Source: Bacteroidales bacterium UBA3684
Lineage (GTDB): Bacteria > Bacteroidota > Bacteroidia > Bacteroidales > P3
Reading direction: 5' to 3'
DNA: 22,431 nt
NCBI GenBank assembly: GCA_002372855.1
Contig: DFIZ01000049.1
Location: 1 to 22,431, forward strand
A model generated the notes under the pieces. The model saw only the letters and a list, made by a program, of their open reading frames with translations. It was not told the origin of the DNA and ran no database searches. The position numbers were made by a program, and so were the translations under genes. Of the stretch, positions 12,301-15,545 are shown piece after piece (the stretch's first letter is position 1; each line of letters starts with the position of its first letter).

Positions 12301-12512
12301 ACCCGAACCCCACCGTCAACGTTGTCAACGTCGATGCCGAACAGATGTCGCACGTCGAAATCTACGACAACGAAGGCCGTGTGCTGCAGAACCGCGACAC
12401 CTACGACGCTTCGCATGTCACCCTCGACCTCAGCTACTATCCTTCGGGTATCTACTATATCCGTGTCCATACACCCAACGGTATCACAATTCAGAAAGTT
12501 ATCAAGCGATGA
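369..12512 (+). CDS. Giant T9SS-secreted repeat protein (adhesin-like, ~4,047 aa)
   Basis: A giant cell-surface or secreted protein, probably adhesive; the ligand is unknown. The frame is open from 225, but the start chosen is the ATG at 369 (MTETNRM), downstream of the promoter and preceded by GAGAAAAA; ATGs at 387, 399 and 408 are alternatives. A hydrophobic signal peptide ends near VNVQAQ. Residues ~465-2040 carry about thirty [YF]GG turns (YGGGN, FGGNN, YGGND), suggesting a long beta-helix. The middle has further beta-rich parts, a SprB-like stretch (GGFFPYTYTW) and a Gly/Thr-rich InlB/Flg_new-like module near EGDIIRLTTTP. Residues ~3573-3775 hold GLUG-type repeats (VGGLAANS, GGIAGYLDG, GGIVGYAEN). 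Before the end is a GCDSVVTLTLTF motif, then a type A Por sorting domain from ~3977 (VYPNPT ... GIYYIRV ... KVIKR). That domain directs export through the type IX system and removal at the surface. First gene of a three-gene operon. Assignment to the T9SS class is secure; the function is inferred. Confidence 0.9.
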   Translation: MTETNRMKPRMENMKHRLSLTTFCKALVLLALVAAVALPVNVQAQRDEQIAGESSTLHYTLSNGTHMWLEGPEGSEVETDVLLAGSSNGAEIHIHAASPINLHTHIGQYYLALDIQTDPANPRIVNTPQADFNRYCVWSRTGYTGYYFQEWGNYRYYLIGTRNELRVEKVEVGASTAYYSKFFNWDVGAAITDITYRHGQRHEAYYWVMYDTTGHYDDPQNGVWRMSGDTYSRPESQVRRPDDVITYCDAVPVVVPGGDTSWRPAGQGALYLPVEVTFHEKSVNFPAGQGLTDLTLNHTTLKYGDTLLATPQLSIPTGGVPVTSGYYEYVEELDHYGMNSNYRLRSDPGFGSAGTATTRTFYYWETDPFVRKDNPPDPTNQTVVVASSHFSITRSALRWVDTATVGGQFHVHCKGVPNAGTGGWIYYTVTYTNGVVQKDSVHFDFSAEVAHVPFPEPTHAPVIKGYVVGGGRMANVSGNTNVTVHSTDSIYALYGGNDIAGWVQGSVGATIKLGTEKTDATHPVHIGYAYGGGCGYYTYRGINLSPMYGYPYRHGSTALKYQNYYFGNANTSRYDTLIVNNPAFDPATDEAAILAQGYVAIGDTSIGGTPHKRYRKQQTEVCGAVYKWNTVPTTRAGYTNTWSTVDTAFLEWPADSLVVGSDEVCFKYDPVIGDPEDVDQSEDGSHGNGTVPYIRTAHITVGVAGYAGNDYILIDSLYGGAENAFIGITSNEVNNPANAVSMDIYGGSIFTVFGGNNYGGSVANTSTVFVNVHNTKLTTHKGIENTYFTGYGRQFGIRYLFGGGNLVDGSHANVTITGGMIDTCYLGGNMADVNRPVGTVNCTGANFIFDNDSITKQWEGGALVDKPLYNAEAASGHEWDNYDNLVNQSPDRFNTEIGRYNIRVLFGGNNRAAMATIATLNLNAGGISAVYGGGNAGDMNFAEDYRTVPMIRDSAEVAFAGWKFQRPTVISTVVHSEPKSRIIVEQIYGGCRMANVKGSTALWLSGGVFGYAHGGNDISGDVGSELGEGSYAVIDRKALVLQDVYGGSDGYYHCSKNGRYLGGDEYLLGDYNLEAYDPHDEYVGLLVPTHNHTNLYLNGGKVLFSAYGGGVKAHVGFLDGSNPKISVGGVERNLNVLGGYQKGTIHVQMSGNTVVGSETHHGVGFNYGDGNAYGGGYLSYLYGCGYAAVGGKTKILGSLYAGNDCMGSLNSFGAYSQPEVRDKEGNLVHAAISEADYKASDGTHLNYDAGDGTYNAAYSTYLLLEDSVKINCVYGSGNGDYDYDNVGSLVPGPVCHFEYTEVTPLQTSVFVDINTNNTSRIDTVFGGGNGVGVRENVHILFNSKTDQLTVGTIFGGNNRENMESCVPDIILTKGKVKSVFGGGNNGSMNGSEDFLDICDEEVNGVSTYVLVNTDQVTITDSLFGGCRKADVRGMAYIDIRKTQAEGINYVYGGNDISGNVYGNTRIDVSGGKVNNIYGGSNGRYDYDFLGNDAEGNDDFAVYAFGSNHDDASKLISAHSTGMPFVDSTTVNLYGGTIDNNVYGGGSMGDCRATRVEVNDRVCPAKLTPDQLTINGAVYGGGEGDWEHLQQTHRGNVAKPEHSDGVEGGTYVHLHHANDLASAKAYGGGRGGDVENTYIHVFDTWDEPFDAIYGGCWGSHVFGTATLTLEGSDLGSAQNAFQVFGGNDYTGSVFRSVLNIYSGKYGSIYGAGNGDYDYSVQPFGGTPKIWIPKRNTLPNTEFVEINFYDGHVDSNLFGGGLMGTTWRLKTNDLGEHITTPVDEGPDGTVNYRTPDTAQTMATAYDDPTKYSYIVVNVHGGTFDNNIYAGASGKNKQLVYGLKVLNMDGGDVKESVYGGSQRVNDGYPAECAEGTSADPAANTTLRPSSILNIAGGIVKASVYGAGYQGNTYGSVYVNVGSKAIENSKVWERDIAGSVDSYTNFKPGETDGVSPALTPGHVILDASVYGGANWGSNDGSFDFRVPGFYGGESRIYVDGEGYNTQGSSTSTLPTMDIANSIIGSGTSVQGGDVHNSIHVYNYGAVDYSSCHASKTLRSIQRADELYLWNTAIFYSGATDAASAYPSQQLTIMRVDTVKVRGYNVIDLNAVMTEVAQLHFYEDELDGDGNLVHTTNQDLIVNDPNQCRNDMQVCDRLRVIDPVTKKYAAMVVNNGVNVDIMTTEGGYGFVEGFGYLFAETGTNAVVTARPKTASLNINDGGFMSSCVDSNLVISEQSGTSIVWGACSSSNRNEAEYPYNNYIDAYRVWSVGHGKRTRFAVLLAHAQPELLPQDDKKVKLYDDSTSRNYDLALAHAELVLPPTTPGHYYRLGTDGVTIEDDNAVLRFVDRTWHPVSWSGVGTDPSVAQTNPAQGTWEQPALADGSSRSDLRGVKLIQDNPATTFGLVMTSGKNFASSGTNTYTPPETYSGTWNQGGTAISGNNHVNIIQNFYSAQVGADVNASPVMDLYLTYSTNFSSTMLGTVYFTLDEYKAVPKRANYNGSDISTNTGAIVNPGSPTYLDSNLNQPINVAITIATLLEKFKDMEYDLLAMYNEGRSNTFIRKAVLPATLHSRELYLDSISWWPEDCDATDFLLTGDSAAVISATDPNVFRVGVQPMDNISSTLTSTVGWHMINQDTAADVFSTAMPYTGASKTATMQFSKKSGSSATCAHYDNIGLTGQGLHIGELDGRGLAALNLSLTYDGNKVYPDGVVGHLDLHFTAYNPVDTSKFKIRVNVKCRTVGDTIFLASADHVDRCGGIHLTPGSLADVDPGNTQKIGKRPSKYLQNFMQAFDASIYEEGDVIAIIDTMKITNAVSIRGVDYFAVPVIRYTGHHHDLPGECGVFRGTMIDVSTDDGMLSATFVDFGGGSVGRITGESGSQYPEYWNATLNTPALDSHKRLDTNQVYGPIIAVHDGGTVTLANGTSLHSNYNAYTDTDIKRRGSAVSVTKGGNLVFVNSVDIENNFVPAQVVDHPTNGAIYVDSGNVTLNPSHKATAVNITKNYIYSGSTPYWTNYNAAGHVVRFMVDTNYTKTAEKRNVFLTRTPDASDAVMKDKQSDMIDMVSVLPDKTLIGISKWFPGEHVRDTIRFAFGHKFTDLLQATHVNNNFVSDEGYNVFYEYNVDNSRIFLHRCATFHHQIADVDLPYNNDGTLHAGDVLTYQPLVSATCPTGGDEIIYRVQGGFFPYTYTWSGSSDKTRTTAVVNNTLISQVKGGNYVNYIDAIADTLLTPHVSMTPHEFSDTLRYHVEAKDVSGFCTLKKDIKVTLKKIDVDNPDRFVPILDGSANGWTDTNSSVKALGTRNYKAIKITPKVWVNRNAGTIDARVVGDDNDYVYQEVVTVDPLTGDETVTGHELEDLLFCEGDIIRLTTTPRSESTKFIMWDFDPYYSQTASYVVPSRNSDVVAYYGPNDYWKDHVNTAAEAHAVLDGNYDYTTRAAAGDAAAGYVTTYNGDVHIYNENGLAWLVSVVNGYNGQQVRPFYFNKVFIHQKDDGSAYDMKDYLWTPVGTQQYGFRGRFIGVGKPSVVTDSSTTPLVGDQVVIRNIIVNEPSMYHVGFFGNLDTAQISGIKLEAVFARGGHYVGGLAANSTHSKIDNCSVSDEVENASTTSILTTHYVSGGILGRSAHDEITNSTSAAKYVGDAVYSGGMVGHGTSTSVSNSGVLNISRMSGLYIGGIAGYLDGVAPHTRMIFFHSDGAPSTLANNYVQLLAENKRQQRVGGIVGYAENTVLENNYSYGVMRNSQSHGGVAGALNNNTFANHNYYAASDANQAVGVAAPSASLSDNASFRGRGNAVTISQPVYGVNNLTRVLNRWVRQQNANGGRYKTWRSDLEEAHDGYPLFGQPDLIPVSDTLLVDGCEQVEYQGAIYHEDTEFAFSIVDSVEMVDSTLVTLIRLHHATSTQLSDTALLGEDYSGYGFFVSATESLLLRRTLDSAGYASLVLSDTLQTAFGCDSVVTLTLTFHSDGSTEDIVEVSETTGVKVYPNPTVNVVNVDAEQMSHVEIYDNEGRVLQNRDTYDASHVTLDLSYYPSGIYYIRVHTPNGITIQKVIKR
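1761..6490 (+). repeat. Internal YGG/FGG protein repeats with a four-times-used super-unit
   Basis: Within the giant gene, short units ending in YGG or FGG recur about thirty times. A longer ordered unit appears four times, beginning at about 1761, 3328, 4635 and 5319. In order it has a [CG]R-A-[ND]-V-like segment (GGRMANV, GGCRMANV, GGCRKADV, GGCWGSHV), a GGND[IY][SAT]G segment, and in the later copies a GSxG.Y.Y or GNGDYDY segment. Between them lie pairs such as FGGNNR--M and FGGGN-G-MN. The copies differ clearly in protein and DNA, so the duplications look old, although GGCAACGACAT is kept in three of the four copies. Confidence 0.75.
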
Positions 12513-12706
12513 AGAAACCATATCTGAAACCCCAGTTGGAGCAATACTCCTACCTGCCTGAAGAGGGCTACGCCAACTCCGTGGCCCTCCACACCGACTA
12601 CGCCCTCATCGAGGGCCACGATGGTTCCACCCTCCGCACCTCCGAGGAGGTGATTGAAGTCACCGACGACGACGGCGAGTGGATGGCCGGCGAGTGGTCC
12701 ATTTAA
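12509..12706 (+). CDS. Small acidic protein co-transcribed with the giant protein (65 aa)
   Basis: The ATG at 12509 overlaps the giant gene's TGA as ATGA, which implies translational coupling. The product has 65 residues and no signal peptide or membrane segment. It starts with a basic MKKPYLKPQLEQYSYLP and ends in an acidic stretch (EEVIEVTDDDGEWMAGEWSI). Small Bacteroidales proteins beginning MKK-Y-KP--E are often seen beside surface-protein genes, but no function can be assigned from the sequence. Its place between a T9SS cargo and a surface lipoprotein suggests a role with one of them, such as an accessory or regulatory peptide; this is inference. Codon use agrees with its neighbours, so it is probably a real gene. 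The next gene starts 35 nt later. Confidence 0.75.
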   Translation: MKKPYLKPQLEQYSYLPEEGYANSVALHTDYALIEGHDGSTLRTSEEVIEVTDDDGEWMAGEWSI

Positions 12707-12741
12707 TTCAAATCATTGTCTGAACAACATCGAGAATCATC

Positions 12742-15039
12742 ATGAAAAGAACTTTCATATTCATGTCGCTCTTGTTCGCGGTCCTTTTCCTCTCCTCATG
12801 CGAGAAGGAGAAAGAAGGCAACGGCTCATTCACCTTCAACGCCTCCATCGAGAACCTGAGCACCGACGACCCCGCCGCCAAGGTACACCTTGTCGACGAG
12901 CAGTGGATTTATTGGGAACTGGGCGACAACATCAGCATCGCCTCCGACCAGTCCTCCAGTCAGGAACTCGCCACCCTCACCAACACCGGTGGCCCCAACT
13001 ACCCCGACTTCAACGGCACTTTCATCTCCGAGCTGCCCTGGTCGTCGAAGTACTTCCTTGGTCTCTTCCCCTACAGCGAGCACAACGTCATCTCCGGTAG
13101 CCCCAACTCCAAGAACTTCTCCGCCTCCATCGAGCTCCCCGCCGTGCAGCCCCTGCGCAACGACATCACCTTCGCCCGCAAGGTGTTCCCCATGGTGGCC
13201 TGGTACGGCGGTCATTGGGACGAACACCCCGGCAGCGTGGCCTACAACCTCGACTTCCAGTCGCTGGCAGGCATCGTGCGCCTCCAGTTCCTCAACACCT
13301 CCTCCGACGTCAGCAACGTCAAGGAAGTGCGTGTCACCTCCACCGACGGCAAGCAGCTCAAGGGCATGTTCAACGTCAGTGGCTACAACACCTTCGCTCC
13401 CTACCTGGTGCCCGCCGGCAGCAGTGGCGACAACACCGTCACCCTCTCCTGCGGCGACGAGGGTCGTCCCTTCGGTACCGACACCCTCATCTCCTTCTAC
13501 CTTGTCCTGCCCACCTTCGACCCCTCTGTTGACGCCAACAAGACCTACGCCCTCACCGTCGAAATCGAGAACATGAACGGCAAGGTCTGCACCCGCAACC
13601 TCACGGCCCGCGTGCGCCGTTCGGGCATCACCTACATGCGCGCCCTCGAGGTCACCAACTGGACCTCCGGCACCACCATGGTGCGCCTCTCCGGCAACGG
13701 CACCGCCGAACGCCCCTTCCGCATCTATTCCGCCGCCGACCTCGTCTACCTCCGCGACTGCTACAACTCCTCCGCCTCCCCCCGCACCATCAACAACGTC
13801 CCCATCACTGCCAACACCCACATCTGGCTCATGCGTTCCGACATCGAGCTCAACTCCACCAACTGGAACCTCGGCATACAGAACTTCATAGGCCACTTCG
13901 AGGACAATTCCAACAGCAGCAATCCCGGCATCACCTCCACCTCCAACCATCCGCTCTTCGAGAGCGTCGATGCCGCTGGTACCGTGGAGAGAATCACCCT
14001 GAAGGCCGAGGTCAGCTACAACGGCGCTAGCGCCTTCTCCCCCTTCTGTATCACCAACCGTGGCACCCTCAAGGACTGCATCCTTACCTACCGTCCCGCC
14101 AACACTTTGGGAGTCATTTCCTCGTCCTTCGCCGACCTGGCGGGCATCTGCGTCACCAACAACGGCGGCACCATCGCCGCCTGCCGCAACGAGGCCAACC
14201 TCAGCGCCTCGGGCCACAACATCGGCGTCATCTGCCTCACCAACATGAACCACGGCGTTGTCAAGGAGTGCGAACTCAACACCCCCTTCACCGTGAGCCG
14301 TGCCTCCTGCGTCGGAGGCATCGTCTATGACAACCAGGCCGACTGCACGGTGCGCGACTGCTACTACGCTGTCTCCACCACCAGCAGCACCTCGCGCTGG
14401 GGCGGCATCGTCTACCAGAACCGCGGTACCGTCGAGCACTGCTACATCAACAACACCATCGTCACCAGCCTCTCCCTGGGCGGCATCGTCAACAAGCAGC
14501 TCGGCGGCGTCATCAACTATTGCGACTGCCGCGCCCAGCTCCATTCACCCAATGTGGGCGGCATTGTCGACACCATCTCCGGCGGCAAGATCATCAACTG
14601 CTTCGTCAGCAATGTCAACGCCCAGATAGTCCACACCACCTCCACCTCCGCCCCCCGCCGCTCGGCCGGCGGCATTGCGGCCTACCTCCTGGCTGGCTCC
14701 ATCGAGAACAGCTACGTCTACATCCCCCACATCACCACCCAGGGCTCCGACGGCGTCGTGGGCGGCCTGGTGGGCACCTACAACAGCGGCTCCGTCATCA
14801 ACTGCTACTGCTACGAGACCTCCGCTGGCACACCGCTCTTCTTCGGTTCCTATCCTCCCGGCACCTACGATCCTTGCTATCTGGTTGGCGGCACCCAGGC
14901 GGGCATCACCTCCGTGACCACCTCCGAAGCCGTTACCGACGCCTTCGTCTCCACCCTCAACTCTGGCAAACCCGCCGGCGGCAAGGGCTGGCAGCTCTCC
15001 GGCATCCCCGTCCTCGAACCCTATACCGTCACCCCCTGA
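12742..15039 (+). CDS. Surface lipoprotein with fimbrillin-like N-terminus and GLUG repeats (765 aa)
   Basis: A type II signal peptide with lipobox LSSC puts the lipidated cysteine at residue 20. It is followed by EKEKEG, an acidic/lysine-rich stretch like the Bacteroidota lipoprotein export signal, so the protein is probably displayed on the outer face of the outer membrane. Residues ~27-310 resemble the fimbrillin/Mfa-like family (a WELGDNISI segment, then FNGTFISELPWSSKYFLGLFPYSE-type strands). Residues ~465-710 contain successive GLUG motifs (GGIVYDNQADCTVRDCYY, GGIVYQNRGTVEHCY, GGLVGTYNSGSVINCYCYE). GLUG modules also occur in the giant protein two genes upstream, supporting a joint surface role. 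Last gene of the operon; a terminator lies at 15190-15232. Likely role is adhesion or surface structure; the partner is unknown. Confidence 0.85.
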   Translation: MKRTFIFMSLLFAVLFLSSCEKEKEGNGSFTFNASIENLSTDDPAAKVHLVDEQWIYWELGDNISIASDQSSSQELATLTNTGGPNYPDFNGTFISELPWSSKYFLGLFPYSEHNVISGSPNSKNFSASIELPAVQPLRNDITFARKVFPMVAWYGGHWDEHPGSVAYNLDFQSLAGIVRLQFLNTSSDVSNVKEVRVTSTDGKQLKGMFNVSGYNTFAPYLVPAGSSGDNTVTLSCGDEGRPFGTDTLISFYLVLPTFDPSVDANKTYALTVEIENMNGKVCTRNLTARVRRSGITYMRALEVTNWTSGTTMVRLSGNGTAERPFRIYSAADLVYLRDCYNSSASPRTINNVPITANTHIWLMRSDIELNSTNWNLGIQNFIGHFEDNSNSSNPGITSTSNHPLFESVDAAGTVERITLKAEVSYNGASAFSPFCITNRGTLKDCILTYRPANTLGVISSSFADLAGICVTNNGGTIAACRNEANLSASGHNIGVICLTNMNHGVVKECELNTPFTVSRASCVGGIVYDNQADCTVRDCYYAVSTTSSTSRWGGIVYQNRGTVEHCYINNTIVTSLSLGGIVNKQLGGVINYCDCRAQLHSPNVGGIVDTISGGKIINCFVSNVNAQIVHTTSTSAPRRSAGGIAAYLLAGSIENSYVYIPHITTQGSDGVVGGLVGTYNSGSVINCYCYETSAGTPLFFGSYPPGTYDPCYLVGGTQAGITSVTTSEAVTDAFVSTLNSGKPAGGKGWQLSGIPVLEPYTVTP

Positions 15040-15052
15040 CGCCGTGACACAA

Positions 15053-15184
15053 CTATACTCTCCCTATACTCCCACCTTACTCTAACGATACACCAACGAT
15101 ACACCCACCAACACCCTACCAACTCCCACTTTGGTAGGAGTTGGTAAGGAGATGGTAAGGACTTGATAAGGCTTTGGTAAGTAG
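15053..15184. repeat. Intergenic tract of 11-bp-spaced units, reversing sense in the middle
   Basis: In this 177-bp gap between convergent genes, similar units follow one another at 11-bp steps. The left block has CTATACTC at 15053 and 15064 and a perfect double AACGATACACC at 15084 and 15095. The right block has four units beginning at 15141, 15152, 15163 and 15174 (TTGGTAAGGAG, ATGGTAAGGAC, TTGATAAGGCT, TTGGTAAGTAG). Right-block units resemble the reverse complement of left-block units, and the centre forms a 10-bp inverted repeat (TACCAACTCC 15117-15126 with GGAGTTGGTA 15137-15146). An 11-bp step is close to one DNA helical turn. There is no coding potential. Function unknown. Confidence 0.7.
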
Positions 15185-15189
15185 ATTAT

Positions 15190-15232
15190 CCCTCTAAGGC
15201 AGTGCGTGTTGCAGTCTTAGAGGGTTTCTTTT
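15190..15232 (+). terminator. Rho-independent terminator after the lipoprotein gene
   Basis: CCCTCTAAG (15190-15198) pairs perfectly with CTTAGAGGG (15216-15224) across a 17-nt loop and is followed by TTTCTTTT (15225-15232). It ends the + strand operon. The right arm overlaps the stop codon of the convergent MerR gene (15217-15219). On the - strand the same hairpin is followed by a less T-rich sequence, so it may act weakly in that direction too. Confidence 0.75.
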
Positions 15233-15534
15233 AGGTCCACGAGGAAACTGCGGACCTCCTGGAGCTGCTTGACGAGCTCCATTTTGGGGTCTTCCAGGGG
15301 GCGCTGGCGCATCTGTTCGCGGGCACCCTCGAGGGTGTAGCCGCAGTCGCGGGTGAGGTATTTGATGCGGCGCAGCAGCTCGATGTCGTGCTCGGTGTAG
15401 CTGCGGCTGCCGCGACGGTTCTTCACCGGGCGTATGCAGTCGAACTCCGTCTCCCAGAAGCGCAGCACCGACGGTGCTTCGCCCAGCATCTCGGCAACCT
15501 CGCCGATGGAATGGTAGAGCTTGTTGGTTTCCAT
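15217..15534 (-). CDS. MerR-family transcriptional regulator (105 aa)
   Basis: The start is the ATG at 15534 (METNKLYHSIGEVAEMLG). The winged-helix DNA-binding region spans residues ~6-75: IGEVAEMLG is the helix-turn-helix, followed by the MerR hallmarks VLRFWE and R-Y---DIELLRRI, then GYTLEGAREQM. A short C-terminal helix (KMELVKQLQEVRSFLVDLKE) would form the dimer coiled coil. There is no effector domain and no cysteine metal site, as in the short MerR proteins common in Bacteroidota, so the signal and targets are unknown. The gene begins 11 nt after the lptD stop, so the two are probably co-transcribed. Its stop lies inside the terminator hairpin of the convergent operon. Confidence 0.85.
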   Translation of the reverse strand: METNKLYHSIGEVAEMLGEAPSVLRFWETEFDCIRPVKNRRGSRSYTEHDIELLRRIKYLTRDCGYTLEGAREQMRQRPLEDPKMELVKQLQEVRSFLVDLKETL

Positions 15535-15545
15535 ATTTCTTGTAT

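Noticed and set aside
12509..12706. RiPP precursor peptide
   Set aside because: There is no Gly-Gly cleavage motif, no Cys/Ser/Thr-rich core, and no maturase or dedicated peptidase/ABC exporter beside it.
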